Shown: positions 1-9,294, counted from the stretch's first letter. The stretch is DNA of 64,000 bases from Leptospirales bacterium (GCA_016788865.1 JAEUSB010000049.1:1-64000), one strand, 5' to 3'. Numbers and translations: made by a program. The notes: generated from the letters alone by a model not told the origin.

Positions 1-810
1 ATGACGCGTGAGAAACCAATTGGCGGAATCAAAAGAGTTCCCGCTGCCAGCGAAACAGCGGCAGGCTATCATCTGGCCTACAAGAGCCTGGAAAATCGCC
101 CGGAACTTATCCGTACGCACGCGGTCTATCAGCGTATTTTCGAAATCGAAAAGCAAAGCGAGAATGCGCTAGCCTTTCTCGCGCGCATGGCGGAGGAGAA
201 CCTCTTTGCCCTGATGAGCTCTGTTCAGATGGACGAAGAGATGGAAACGGTGCGCAAAGGGGGCGAAGTCTCCGCGCAGCCGCATGTACGCGAATACAGC
301 AAAGCCATGAAGGAAGCCCTCAAGAAGGCCGAATCGACAACCTATATAGAGTTGACCGGCGAACAACTGGGCCTTGTCCACATGTTCAACGGCAATTTTG
401 ACAACGGATACTTACAAATCACTTCTAGAATTCTTGGGGCGATCTCTGACTGGGATACAACAAGAAAGGAAGAGGAGCGGGCGATCGCGGAACACGTGTA
501 TCGCACCGCGGCGGAATTCTACGGAGTTGACTTTGACCGGGCAGTACGGCTTCCACGGAACGATGAGTTTCTGAGGAAAACTATGTTTGCGAAACTGGAC
601 CGCGCGAATCTCGCGCAGAAAGGGATTCATTCTTACGAGGACTGGATTGGGTCGTTTCGCAAAATGCTGTTTCAGGAAATTTTAAAAGGAAAACCGGAGG
701 TAGTTCCGGTTAAGGAAAACGGCAAGGTACGTCACCTTGGCCGGGAGATCGTAATAGAAGACATTCCAGCGGACTACAGCCGCTTCCCATTTGGCCTCGG
801 AGATGCATGA
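1..810 (+). CDS. Hypothetical soluble protein, first gene of an acyl-CoA dehydrogenase operon
   Basis: I do not recognise the family. The 269-residue product is rich in charged residues and looks mostly helical, with no signal peptide and no membrane segment. The ATG is the first base of the window, so the true start could lie further upstream. Its TGA shares an ATGA overlap with the next gene, an acyl-CoA dehydrogenase, so the two are almost certainly co-transcribed and translationally coupled. A role linked to acyl-CoA metabolism is possible from context only; nothing in the protein itself shows it. Confidence 0.7.
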   Translation: MTREKPIGGIKRVPAASETAAGYHLAYKSLENRPELIRTHAVYQRIFEIEKQSENALAFLARMAEENLFALMSSVQMDEEMETVRKGGEVSAQPHVREYSKAMKEALKKAESTTYIELTGEQLGLVHMFNGNFDNGYLQITSRILGAISDWDTTRKEEERAIAEHVYRTAAEFYGVDFDRAVRLPRNDEFLRKTMFAKLDRANLAQKGIHSYEDWIGSFRKMLFQEILKGKPEVVPVKENGKVRHLGREIVIEDIPADYSRFPFGLGDA

Positions 811-2018
811 TGGATTTTGATTTATCAAACGAAGACCAGGAGTTCGTGACTCAGTTCCGACGCTTCTGCGACAAAGAGATTGGTCCGGCAGCGGCCGAGG
901 CGGATTTGAAGGAAGAAATTCCCCGCGATCACTATAAGAAGCTCGGAGCGGTTGGTTACAACGGCCTGCTACATAAGCGAGAATTTGGTGGCCAGGAGGC
1001 GACTTATTTCCAGGCAACACTGGCGCAGATCGTCTTGTCTGAATATTGTGGATCAACGTTCTTTTCTGTGGGAGCTTCTTGTGGGCTATTCGGTGGCCCG
1101 GTTGCGCGCTACGCAAATCCCGCGCTGGCGCGCAACATCCTGCCCGGCCTCTTGCGCGGAGAGACAATCGGTTGTCTGGCTGTGACGGAGCCAGACACCG
1201 GATCGGATGTGAGTGCCATCAGGTGCAAGGCAACGCGCTCAGGTGACGGATATGTACTGAATGGTCAAAAGACGTATATTACCAACGCTCCCATTTGCGA
1301 TTTCGCGCTTGTACTCGCGCGACTTGAAACTGGTGAAGGGGCCGGATCACTTACTTGTTTTGTTGTGGATACATCACGACCCGGAGTAGTTCACGGTAAG
1401 CCCATGAAAAAGATGGGCTTGCGAGCCTCGCCGACGGGCGAATTATTTTTTGAGAATTGCAAGCTCGATCCGGAAGCGATCGTGGGTCGTCCTGGTCAGG
1501 GATTCCGGATGGTAATGGAGACTTTCCAGCAGGAACGTCTGGCGCTTTCTGCGTATTGTACCGGAGTTATGCAGGCATGCTTTGACCATTCCAGGCGCTA
1601 CTCAAAAGAGCGCAAGGCGTTCGGCCGACCAATCGCCAAACACCAGAGCGTTGCTTTCATGCTGGCTGACATGAAGACTAAACTGGAGGCCTCATACCTA
1701 CTGCTTATGGAAACGGCGTGGCTAATGGATCGGCAGAGAGAGCTGAGTTCGGGAGGCAAGCTCAAGGCAAAACTCATGCACAATGGCTGCGACATCGACG
1801 TGGCAGCCCGCGCTTCTGAAGCCAAGTTGCTCTCTTCAACATACGCCCGAGAGGTCGCGAATCTTGCAGTTCAACTTCACGGAGGCGCCGGCTTTATGGA
1901 GGAGTTCCCCGTTGCGCGTTTGTATCGAGACGTGAAAATTGCTGAGATAGGTGGTGGCACTTCTGAAATACAGAAGCAGATAGTTGCTCATGCGGAAATA
2001 AAAAGAGTACGCGATTGA
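807..2018 (+). CDS. Acyl-CoA dehydrogenase, isovaleryl/long-chain type active site
   Basis: Flavoprotein predicted to oxidise an acyl-CoA to the 2-enoyl-CoA and pass electrons to ETF. At 403 residues it has the usual family length and all three regions: helical N-terminus, middle beta domain with VTEPDTGSDV and GQKTYITNA, and helical C-terminus with RKAFGRPIAKHQ and LHGGAGFMEEFP. At the place where medium-chain enzymes carry the catalytic Glu (YEGT) this protein has GGGT (residues 382-385). Glu243 in QQERLALSA matches the alternative catalytic base of isovaleryl- and long-chain dehydrogenases. The start overlaps the upstream stop (ATGATG); the second Met is an equally good start. The substrate cannot be read from the sequence. 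Confidence 0.93.
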   Translation: MMDFDLSNEDQEFVTQFRRFCDKEIGPAAAEADLKEEIPRDHYKKLGAVGYNGLLHKREFGGQEATYFQATLAQIVLSEYCGSTFFSVGASCGLFGGPVARYANPALARNILPGLLRGETIGCLAVTEPDTGSDVSAIRCKATRSGDGYVLNGQKTYITNAPICDFALVLARLETGEGAGSLTCFVVDTSRPGVVHGKPMKKMGLRASPTGELFFENCKLDPEAIVGRPGQGFRMVMETFQQERLALSAYCTGVMQACFDHSRRYSKERKAFGRPIAKHQSVAFMLADMKTKLEASYLLLMETAWLMDRQRELSSGGKLKAKLMHNGCDIDVAARASEAKLLSSTYAREVANLAVQLHGGAGFMEEFPVARLYRDVKIAEIGGGTSEIQKQIVAHAEIKRVRD

Positions 2019-3016
2019 AACATTGCTTAGCCCTGGCCGTAGTTCTCCCGTCCCTGCCGTTGCAGGCTGTTGAATTTTCCTCCAGCCTTGGATTCTATCG
2101 CGCCTGGAATCAGGGCAATACTATTTTTGAAATTGGTTCCAGGCAACCTGATATTACCGGAGTGGCAGGTGGAAGTCGCATAACGTACCCTAGAAATTTT
2201 GCTTACACCGGTGCTTCGCTTTCGGTGTACGCAAGCTCGCTGGCGTTGGATCTTGAGTTAGCTGGAACTGGTCCGCACGTGCGCTCTGGGACCGGTCGAG
2301 ACGAAGACTTCTTTCTCAATTCGTTTTCACGGGAAGAGGGGGCAAAGATTTCGCTGCGCGAGGGAAAGTTCAGTGACCGGGCATATGTGTTTTCTGGAGG
2401 TCGCAACTGGGCGGATTCGTACGGCAAAACCGATCTGTACGAGTACAGGGCTCGGCTCGCCGCTAAGTTCTATCGGACTGGAATGGCGGATCCCTTCTTA
2501 AGAGACGGAGGGCTTTATTTATCGACTGCTTTTGCATATTCTTACTCCAAGTATACGATTTATGATGTGATTCAGTACAATCAGGTTTCACTCATTCGCC
2601 CAAGTCCGCTTTCGTTCTCCATACTTCCCATTGGAACCGGTCTTACTTTTACAAACGTGGCAAACGAACTTTCAGTCGGGCTGGGCTATATGACGTATAT
2701 GTCGGAGAGCCTGGGACTTGATCTGGGATTCGCACCGCTGGTCGGAGTGGAGAAGAGCAGAGACCATCATGTCTTGAGAGGACTTACATTTATTATGGAA
2801 AACGGAGGCGCTGGCTTCCTGTACAACGCGGACTTGTTGTTTCTCGTGCGCGAGGGAATGCTTATTCGGACAGGATTGACCGGACATAGGCTCTATGCGC
2901 GCGGAAATATCCGCGCTTACGGGCTGGACCTCGTTTACAATTTTCTCCCTAAGCAGAGGATGTACCTCAACACCAAAGAATGGGGAGCCCGACTGAGCGC
3001 AGAATTTCGCCTTTAG
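2015..3016 (+). CDS. Omptin-like outer-membrane beta-barrel protein
   Basis: The 333-residue product starts with a signal peptide ending near LPLQA and continues as alternating amphipathic strands to a C-terminal Phe-Arg-Leu, as in outer-membrane barrels. By eye the second half resembles omptin proteases: an SRDHHVLRG segment gives a D-x-H pair (Asp250, His252) where OmpT has its Asp210-His212 dyad, and NWADS (131-135) falls where OmpT reads WMDS. The acidic pair before that Trp is replaced by Arg-Asn, so protease activity is uncertain. The start is TTG, with its last two bases in the upstream TGA (TTGA overlap), which indicates coupling to the dehydrogenase gene. It could instead be an unrelated porin-like barrel. 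Confidence 0.6.
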   Translation: MKHCLALAVVLPSLPLQAVEFSSSLGFYRAWNQGNTIFEIGSRQPDITGVAGGSRITYPRNFAYTGASLSVYASSLALDLELAGTGPHVRSGTGRDEDFFLNSFSREEGAKISLREGKFSDRAYVFSGGRNWADSYGKTDLYEYRARLAAKFYRTGMADPFLRDGGLYLSTAFAYSYSKYTIYDVIQYNQVSLIRPSPLSFSILPIGTGLTFTNVANELSVGLGYMTYMSESLGLDLGFAPLVGVEKSRDHHVLRGLTFIMENGGAGFLYNADLLFLVREGMLIRTGLTGHRLYARGNIRAYGLDLVYNFLPKQRMYLNTKEWGARLSAEFRL

Positions 3017-3837
3017 TTCGTGTAAGACTTGGAGAGGTCGAAGGTCATGTCTTTAATGCTGGAAGGCTTTCCATCAACAAGATATTGTACGCTGGTACAG
3101 CCAGTCTTTGCAGAAAATATAGAAGCGGTTAATGACTGAAAGTAGGCGTCCATGTAGAATGCCTGAGGCTTTCGATCTTTGACATCCCGGTTCTTGAGAA
3201 AGGCCTCTGTCTCTGATTGAAGAGTGGAGCTACGCAGATCAATGATGCATCCTCCTTCCTTGAGGACCCAAACACGTTTCAGACTAAAGCCGTAGTCCGG
3301 CATATTTTCGACCGCCGCAGAGGTTTCCTGGATGCCCGCGGTCTCCGAGAGAGCGATCGCGATTCGCATAACGTTGCGATCCGGCGTACCGTCTGTGGGC
3401 AATCTGCGGTTTACCGTTTGGAGTGTTTTGGATTCAAAGGAATAAGCCTTTAATTGAACAGGCAATCTTGAATCCCGCACAGGCAAATGAATCCCGAGGA
3501 TTGGGATTATCGATTGGAACGGATTTACCTTCCCCAGAACGCAGACAGATACGAAGACGAGGACAATTGACCACAGTACCGTCATCATCCGCATTTTTCC
3601 GTTCTCAGGTTGGGCCAGCGCATCAAAGAATGAGCGGATGGTCGCTGGAATGGAGCGGAGGAAATCAGGAAGTCTCTTGAGCAAGTCCTTCAGGCGAGGG
3701 CCCGTCGATTTGGCGAAAGCTGTGATTGAAGCCGGCGAGTTCCGTAGCGCATTGAGAAGCTTCGCTTTGATTTCGGGGAGATCCTGTTTCTTGGGAAGAT
3801 TGGAAAGGATCCGCTGTGGCAAATCTCTAAGATTCAT
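3013..3837 (-). CDS. Membrane-anchored protein with a GerMN-like domain
   Basis: The 274-residue product has a basic helical N-terminus (about 1-80), one membrane helix (about 85-105, MTVLWSIVLVFVSVCVLG), then a domain placed outside the cytoplasm. The C-terminal part (YFQSLTASIF followed by TSVQYLVDGKP) has the pattern of GerMN domains, found in spore-germination proteins and in many bacterial lipoproteins. The ligand of that domain is not established. The stop codon overlaps that of the convergent upstream gene by four bases. Assignment is by pattern only. Confidence 0.6.
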   Translation of the reverse strand: MNLRDLPQRILSNLPKKQDLPEIKAKLLNALRNSPASITAFAKSTGPRLKDLLKRLPDFLRSIPATIRSFFDALAQPENGKMRMMTVLWSIVLVFVSVCVLGKVNPFQSIIPILGIHLPVRDSRLPVQLKAYSFESKTLQTVNRRLPTDGTPDRNVMRIAIALSETAGIQETSAAVENMPDYGFSLKRVWVLKEGGCIIDLRSSTLQSETEAFLKNRDVKDRKPQAFYMDAYFQSLTASIFSAKTGCTSVQYLVDGKPSSIKDMTFDLSKSYTN

Positions 3838-3923
3838 TGACCTTCTGTAAACTTTATTGTCGGCCTTCCTGCGTCGATCAAATTGCGCCTGTGAAAACGG
3901 AAAAACAGAATGAAGTGAAAAGC

Positions 3924-4634
3924 ATGGCGTGGCTCGTTGTTCTATCCGGGCTGCTCACACTCATCACAGCAGTGGGGATGAGTCTGTACGGAGGTGGAAT
4001 GAAACCGCGCCCGGGGTCTCAATTTCAAAATCCAATCGTAGAATTCGAACTAGCGCTTTCGGCACAGGAAGTTTTCGACGTTCTCCTTGATCCAGGCTCC
4101 GCAGAGGGAAAAACTTTGCGGGCACAAATGGACAGAGTCAATTACGCAGATTATGTCTTCATGCTCTGTTACAGTGCCTTCAATGCCTGCATGTTTCTTT
4201 TTCTAGGGGCGCTAAATCGGGCAAGGTCCCGTCCGTTCTTTGCCTCCAATCGCTTCATGAACCTGGGGTTGGCCCTTGCAATTGTGATGCTTCTAGGCGA
4301 TGCTATTGAAAATGTTCAGCTGCTCAAACTTACGAACTACCAGACGCTGCAGGAAATCCCGGGCAGTTTGCTCAATCTGCTGATCGTATTTACTAGAATC
4401 AAATGGGTGGCGCTGTTCGGAAGTGCCATTCTGCTGGGCATGGCCTATGCCGCGTATCTTGGCCGCTCCGCGGGTGTAGTCGTAACTTTTCTCTATTGTA
4501 TTGGTGGTGCTATGGGCCTCGTTTCCATGGCAGTGCCAATGGCGCGTCCACTTGCAGAGGTTGGCACATCCCTGATGGCGATTGGATGGATTGTCACGCT
4601 TGTCCATGCAGCGATCGGCGCGTGGAGGAAGTGA
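3924..4634 (+). CDS. Hypothetical multi-pass membrane protein
   Basis: About 236 residues if translation starts at ATG 3924, where the first membrane helix (WLVVLSGLLTLITAVGMSL) follows immediately. An in-frame GTG at 3891 or a start at 3837 would add a polar tail. Five to six hydrophobic helices are visible with a soluble stretch after the first (about 35-75). No catalytic motif and no recognised family. It lies just upstream of two tRNA genes and is probably monocistronic. Confidence 0.65.
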   Translation: MAWLVVLSGLLTLITAVGMSLYGGGMKPRPGSQFQNPIVEFELALSAQEVFDVLLDPGSAEGKTLRAQMDRVNYADYVFMLCYSAFNACMFLFLGALNRARSRPFFASNRFMNLGLALAIVMLLGDAIENVQLLKLTNYQTLQEIPGSLLNLLIVFTRIKWVALFGSAILLGMAYAAYLGRSAGVVVTFLYCIGGAMGLVSMAVPMARPLAEVGTSLMAIGWIVTLVHAAIGAWRK

Positions 4635-4691
4635 CCCTGCATTCTGTTTTGCCTTGACCCGAGACGGTCATGCAAATCCATTGGTGCGAAC

Positions 4692-4764
4692 GCTGCCTTA
4701 GCTCAGCTGGTAGAGCAGCTGATTTGTAATCAGCAGGTCGTGGGTTCGAGGCCTACAGGCAGCA
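4692..4764 (+). tRNA. tRNA-Thr (anticodon TGT)
   Basis: A full cloverleaf can be drawn: 7-bp acceptor stem gctgcct/aggcagc, D-arm with agctcagctggtagagc, anticodon stem gctga/tcagc enclosing loop tttgtaa (anticodon TGT), and T-arm with loop ttcgagg. The 3' CCA is not encoded. A TTGACC hexamer at 4654 may be the -35 box of its promoter, but no good -10 box follows. Confidence 0.96.
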
Positions 4765-4775
4765 GTTTTTCTTCG

Positions 4776-4858
4776 GGGCAGATTCCCGAGTGGCTAAAGG
4801 GACCAGACTGTAAATCTGGCGGCATTCGCCTTCGGAGGTTCGAATCCTCCTCTGCCCA
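4776..4858 (+). tRNA. tRNA-Tyr (anticodon GTA)
   Basis: Acceptor stem gggcaga/tctgccc, anticodon stem ccaga/tctgg around ctgtaaa (anticodon GTA), and the long variable arm expected of bacterial tRNA-Tyr (class II). It begins 11 bases after tRNA-Thr, so the two are probably one transcript. CCA is not encoded. Confidence 0.96.
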
Positions 4859-4936
4859 GATTTTCAGTCGGATTTTTCCGACCCGGAATATAAACGATTT
4901 ACCTTTCCCGTGGGCAGGTATCAGATTGCTGCTACT

Positions 4937-6004
4937 ATGCTGGGAATCCGATACATCAAAATCAAGCCAACAGAATACCTGATGCTCTACCGCGGAGGTA
5001 GATTACGCAAGCATGGGGCCGGGCTGGCTTTCTTCTATTACGCGCCTGCGTCAAGTCTCGTAATTGTCCCCAATGAGAGCCGGGACGCGCCCTTCATATT
5101 CAATGAGGTCACGATTGATTTCCAGGAAGTAACAATTCAAGGACAGGCGACCTATCGTGTGACTTCTCCAGAGAAGTTGGCTGGTCTGTTGGATTTCTCA
5201 GTTGATGCTCAAGGTAAACGCGTGGGCGACGGTGAAGAGAAACTCGGCATTAGAATTACCAACGCTGTACAGATTGCAATTCGCGAGAAGTTCAAGGGTC
5301 TCAGCATTCGCGACGCACTCGCCGGCGCAACAGGACTCGTTCAGCATGCAATGGAGCGACTCAAGACTTCTGAACTCTTGACGACGCTTGGCATTTCAAT
5401 TCTAGATCTTTCAATCCTGAAGATTGCGCCCACTCCAGATATGGCGCGTGCCCTGGAGGCGGCCGCCCGTGAGCAACTGTATAAAGAGGCGGACGATGCC
5501 ATCTATCAACGCCGCAACTCTGCAGTTGAACAAGAACGGAGAATCAAGGAGAACGAGCTTCAAACCCAGATTTCAATTGAAGAGAAGAACAGAAAGATTC
5601 GCGAAGAGCAAATGAATGCAGAGATCGCCGTGCAGGAAAAGCAAAGGGCGGTCGAAGAAGAGAAAATGCGCACCCAGGAAGTTGTCGCGCAGAAACGCAA
5701 TGAAATTGAGGAGCAAACTCTGATTGCTCGCACTGTGTTTGAAGAAAAGAAACGCAAACTGGTTGATCTCGAATCGGCGAACAAGGTCCAATACGCGAAA
5801 GCCAGGGCCGAGGCCATGCGAATGGAAACTGAAGTGATCGCTAAACTCCCACCTGACGTCCTGGAGGCTCTCCTGGCAAATCAGATGGATTCGCGTAAGT
5901 TGATTAGCCGCGCCATCCGCGATCTCGCTGGAAACGCCCAAAAAATTGGATCGTTGAATATCAGCCCGGATCTGCTCGAGAGCTTGCTCAAGGACGGTGA
6001 GTAA
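4937..6004 (+). CDS. SPFH/Band 7 domain protein
   Basis: About 355 residues. The N-terminal part (1-170) has the SPFH/Band 7 pattern: short strands, a basic loop, VTIDFQEVTIQGQATYRV, then the helix leading to LGISILDLSILKIAPTPDM. Residues about 190-320 form a long, highly charged coiled coil (EEKNRKIREEQMNAEI and similar), as in flotillin-like scaffolds that assemble on membranes. No membrane helix is evident at the N-terminus. I placed the start at ATG 4937 because the conserved-looking MLGIRYIK begins there; an in-frame GTG lies 27 bases upstream. It is followed at 30 bases by an NAD-kinase-like gene, a probable operon partner. Confidence 0.85.
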   Translation: MLGIRYIKIKPTEYLMLYRGGRLRKHGAGLAFFYYAPASSLVIVPNESRDAPFIFNEVTIDFQEVTIQGQATYRVTSPEKLAGLLDFSVDAQGKRVGDGEEKLGIRITNAVQIAIREKFKGLSIRDALAGATGLVQHAMERLKTSELLTTLGISILDLSILKIAPTPDMARALEAAAREQLYKEADDAIYQRRNSAVEQERRIKENELQTQISIEEKNRKIREEQMNAEIAVQEKQRAVEEEKMRTQEVVAQKRNEIEEQTLIARTVFEEKKRKLVDLESANKVQYAKARAEAMRMETEVIAKLPPDVLEALLANQMDSRKLISRAIRDLAGNAQKIGSLNISPDLLESLLKDGE

Positions 6005-6033
6005 GACATTCGCGCATTGCAAGAGTAGCCAGA

Positions 6034-6963
6034 ATGAGCTATGAAAAAGTTATCCTGGTCACGCGGCCGACCCGCCTTCAGGATACCGTTAAGCGCTATA
6101 ACACAAAGGCGCAGGCCGCGTTCTATATCGAGAGACGCGGCCAATCGTTCGCGGACTATGAGCTTGAGGATGAAACATACGCAAGGGCGCGAGACAGCCT
6201 GCTGCATCTCATTCCTTCTGATCTGAAAATTCAGATTATCGACCGTAGCTTTTTGCCCAATTTCCTTTTTGCTCCCAATGACGTGGTGGTGTGTTTGGGC
6301 CAGGACGGACTCGTTGTGAACACCGCCAAATACCTGAACGGTCAGCCCGTCGTTGCAGTGAATCCGGATCCGGATCGATTCGATGGAATTCTGCTGCCAT
6401 TTCAGGTCGGAAATGCCCATTCAGCCTTCGATGCCCTGCTGAAGGGGAAACAACAAACGCGCAAGATCACAATGGCTCGTGTGGATTTGAACGATGGCCA
6501 GCACCTGTATGCTTTCAATGATTTGTTTCTTGGACCCAAGTCGCATATCAGCGCACGCTACACAATTCGCATTGGAGACAAATCGGAACGCCAGATGTCC
6601 AGCGGTATACTCGTCTCGACACCAGCGGGAAGTACTGGCTGGTTCAGTTCGCTTATGAATCAGACACGTGGGCTTTCCCGCTTTGGAGGAGTCGCGGCCA
6701 ACGTTTCAGCAAAGGCACGCAAGTGGGAGGAGCGTGAGTTAACTTTCGCCGTGCGTGAGCCTTTTGCGAGCAAATGGAGCGGGGTTGAAATTGTCGCAGG
6801 ACTCATCCGCGAAAGGGATTCCTTGATTGTAGAAAGCCACATGGCCGAGGCCGGCGTAATATTCTCGGATGGAATGGAGCAGGATTTTCTGGCCTTCAAT
6901 TCAGGAGCAACGGCAACGGTTCGGATAGCGGAGAAAATCACGGAGCTCGTTGTTCAGACCTGA
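6034..6963 (+). CDS. Divergent NAD kinase-like protein
   Basis: 309 residues with the NAD kinase fold signature: a nucleotide loop reading GQDG (89-92) where NAD kinases have GGDG, and VSTPAGSTGW (194-203) matching the TPTGSTAY substrate loop. The family phosphorylates NAD(H) to NADP(H). The catalytic Asp (Asp91) is kept but the second Gly of the loop is Gln, and the substrate loop is altered, so it may be a specialised or non-classical member. It sits directly behind the SPFH gene. Confidence 0.75.
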   Translation: MSYEKVILVTRPTRLQDTVKRYNTKAQAAFYIERRGQSFADYELEDETYARARDSLLHLIPSDLKIQIIDRSFLPNFLFAPNDVVVCLGQDGLVVNTAKYLNGQPVVAVNPDPDRFDGILLPFQVGNAHSAFDALLKGKQQTRKITMARVDLNDGQHLYAFNDLFLGPKSHISARYTIRIGDKSERQMSSGILVSTPAGSTGWFSSLMNQTRGLSRFGGVAANVSAKARKWEERELTFAVREPFASKWSGVEIVAGLIRERDSLIVESHMAEAGVIFSDGMEQDFLAFNSGATATVRIAEKITELVVQT

Positions 6964-6989
6964 GACTCGGCCGGGGACCAAATAGAAAA

Positions 6990-7925
6990 TCAATCCTGAG
7001 GTAGATCGGTCTTGGCCCTTTCGATTGCTTCTTTGCGGTCATCGATGGCTTGCGTTTCCATTCTGGAGCGCGCGGCTGCGTCCCCCAGGCGGTAATTTAT
7101 GTACGTGCACAGCAACGACTTGCCGGACAACTGACAAGAGGTCTTCGTCGCGTTCGAATCGAGATCCAAAAGCAACGTGTATGCTCCATCAAATCGGTGC
7201 ATTTGCTTTTCCAGAGAACGGTCAAACATCTCGACCAACGCCCCAACATTTGCACTCGTTGAAATTGTGTAATTCGTGCTGGAACTTCCCGGAGCTGCCA
7301 CGATAGAGACTGTATGGCTCCCCGTTGGGCAGTCCAGTACAGTGAGATTGCGCGGCAGGTCTGATGTTGATTTGCACCCCGATCCAGAAATTCGGACCCA
7401 GGGGAAATCCAACGATACCAACGTTAGGCGAGTATCCGTCTGAAATGTATCAGTCATGTCCTGATCGCGGAAGGAAACGCTGTCGCGAACCAGTAAGCCA
7501 GGTCTTAGTTGTGTGGGTGCGGTAAGGTCATTTCCAGATTTCAAATCTGGAAAGAAGGGACCAACATCAATCGAGAACTCATCTTCTCCGTTCTCGAATT
7601 TCTTGATCCCCGGGGTTGGATCGAGCGGAAAGGTCTGAACAATATCATCCGAGAGAATATCCTTCTCAATCAACGTCAGGCTCATTTCCTTACTTTTCGG
7701 AAGGAAATAATCGCCGTAAAGATCCCCCCGCATGAATACCTGCTGGTTTGAAGTTACACGCCATCCAAATTCAGGCTCTGTGAAAACATCGCGATTGGCT
7801 TCAAAGGTTGCTCGGCTAATAAACGCCTTCTTGATCGTGACCTTGACCCATTCTTCTGCAGCAATTGACGTGACTGTGAGGAGCAGGGCCAGCGGTCCAA
7901 TTGTCCTGAAGGCCAAAGTTTTCAT
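6990..7925 (-). CDS. Hypothetical exported protein
   Basis: 311 residues. A clear signal peptide (hydrophobic LGPLALLLTVTSIA-type core, cleavage near IAAEE) precedes a beta-rich region with four cysteines (two around 180-200, two near the C-terminus) that could form disulphides in the periplasm. The extreme C-terminus is helical and charged. No family recognised. The start overlaps the rarA stop by four bases (ATGA), so it is translated from the rarA transcript. Confidence 0.7.
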   Translation of the reverse strand: MKTLAFRTIGPLALLLTVTSIAAEEWVKVTIKKAFISRATFEANRDVFTEPEFGWRVTSNQQVFMRGDLYGDYFLPKSKEMSLTLIEKDILSDDIVQTFPLDPTPGIKKFENGEDEFSIDVGPFFPDLKSGNDLTAPTQLRPGLLVRDSVSFRDQDMTDTFQTDTRLTLVSLDFPWVRISGSGCKSTSDLPRNLTVLDCPTGSHTVSIVAAPGSSSTNYTISTSANVGALVEMFDRSLEKQMHRFDGAYTLLLDLDSNATKTSCQLSGKSLLCTYINYRLGDAAARSRMETQAIDDRKEAIERAKTDLPQD

Positions 7926-9169
7926 GAATACGTTCTTCCAGATCTACCGAGGTTTCGCAATCGTTCTTTGAGGCGAGCCTCATGGCCTTGATCGGTTGGC
8001 TCATAGAACTGCTGATTGATCCCCGCAGGCATGTAATCTTGATGGACGTAGTGCTCGGCAAAATCGTGCGGATACTTGTAGCCTAATCCTGCGCCCTCCT
8101 TACGGTGAGTCACCGTCGGTGCATTTCGTAAATGATTTGGGATTGCAATTTGTTTTTCGTTCACAAAATTCAGCGCCGCATCGATGGCCCTGTACGCAGC
8201 GTTGCTCTTGGGGCTGCTGGCTAGAAATGTTGCGGCCTGGGCAAGAACGATTCTTCCTTCCGGCATTCCAATTCGTTCCAACGCCTGAAACGCTGCCACA
8301 GCAACCTGCAAGGCCTGCGGCACTGCGTTCCCAATATCCTCAGATGCGAAGATTATCATTCTTCGCGCGATGAAGAGCGGATCCTCTCCCGCATCGATCA
8401 TACATGCCATGTAGAGTAGTGCAGCATCTGGATCCGATCCACGCAGACTTTTGATAAAGGCACTGATGAAGTCGTAGTGATTGTCTCCGGCTCGATCGTA
8501 GCGCCTTGCAAATTCTGACGTGATCTCAGCGAGCGCCTCGCGCGTGATTTCGCTTGTATTATCGTTTGCAACGAGCTCCAGGACTTGCAGCATTTTACGG
8601 GCATCGCCGGCGGAGAACTCTATCAGAGCATTCCGGATCTCGGACGTTAGCCGGACATTCTGCAACTTTGGCTCCGTACTCAGGGCACGGTCGAGTATAT
8701 GCGCCAGATCTTGTGGGCTCAACGGCTGAAGCCGATAGACCTGGCATCTTGAAAGAAGAGCACCAATTACTTCGAATGAAGGGTTCTCCGTCGTTGCGCC
8801 AATAAGAACAATCCAGCCGGACTCAACGGCGTGCAGCATGGCGTCCTGCTGGGCCTTGCTGAAGCGGTGGATTTCATCAATAAACAAAAGTATTCGGCCA
8901 AGCTTCTTCCCCTGGTCAATGGCGTCGCGAACCTCTTTGACGCCCGAGGATACGGCCGACAGAGCGACAAAGGTCAACCCGCTACGCTCGGCGATCAGAG
9001 TCGCAAGGGTTGTCTTACCGCAGCCGGGAGGGCCGTAGAGGATCATCGAATGAATTGGGCCGTTAAGCAATCGTCCGAGAAGTTTGGAATTACCGAAGAA
9101 TTCCTCGGGGCGCGAGGGACGGAGCCGGTGGGGCAGAGGCGCTTCGCGCGCAAACAATGAGTCTTGCAT
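7922..9169 (-). CDS. rarA: Replication-associated recombination protein A (RarA/MgsA AAA+ ATPase)
   Basis: 415 residues, the usual RarA length. It begins with the clamp-loader-like [13 protein letters not shown], followed by Walker [11 protein letters not shown], Walker B with [10 protein letters not shown], sensor 1 [10 protein letters not shown], and the C-terminal domain with [12 protein letters not shown] and [10 protein letters not shown]. RarA acts at stalled replication forks. It shares ATGA with the exported-protein gene downstream. Confidence 0.96.
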   Translation of the reverse strand: MQDSLFAREAPLPHRLRPSRPEEFFGNSKLLGRLLNGPIHSMILYGPPGCGKTTLATLIAERSGLTFVALSAVSSGVKEVRDAIDQGKKLGRILLFIDEIHRFSKAQQDAMLHAVESGWIVLIGATTENPSFEVIGALLSRCQVYRLQPLSPQDLAHILDRALSTEPKLQNVRLTSEIRNALIEFSAGDARKMLQVLELVANDNTSEITREALAEITSEFARRYDRAGDNHYDFISAFIKSLRGSDPDAALLYMACMIDAGEDPLFIARRMIIFASEDIGNAVPQALQVAVAAFQALERIGMPEGRIVLAQAATFLASSPKSNAAYRAIDAALNFVNEKQIAIPNHLRNAPTVTHRKEGAGLGYKYPHDFAEHYVHQDYMPAGINQQFYEPTDQGHEARLKERLRNLGRSGRTYS

Positions 9170-9294
9170 TTTAGAAAACCCTCACTAGCATACATTTAGA
9201 TGAAGGGCATCCCCGGATCCGGGCAATCGTAAAATATGCGAAATCACGGCAATTTTTTTGCAGACCAATTTCCTAAACGCACGATTATGCTATC

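Noticed and set aside
1598-1825. Open frame on the minus strand inside the acyl-CoA dehydrogenase gene
   Set aside because: Low-complexity Ser/Ala translation and complete overlap with a conserved catalytic gene; a shadow frame.
807-2018. Inactive acyl-CoA dehydrogenase because the YEGT Glu is missing
   Set aside because: The alternative catalytic Glu (residue 243, QERL) used by isovaleryl- and long-chain enzymes is present.
4740-4982. Plus-strand open frame across the two tRNA genes
   Set aside because: It reads through the T-arm of tRNA-Thr and all of tRNA-Tyr; the RNA genes explain the sequence.
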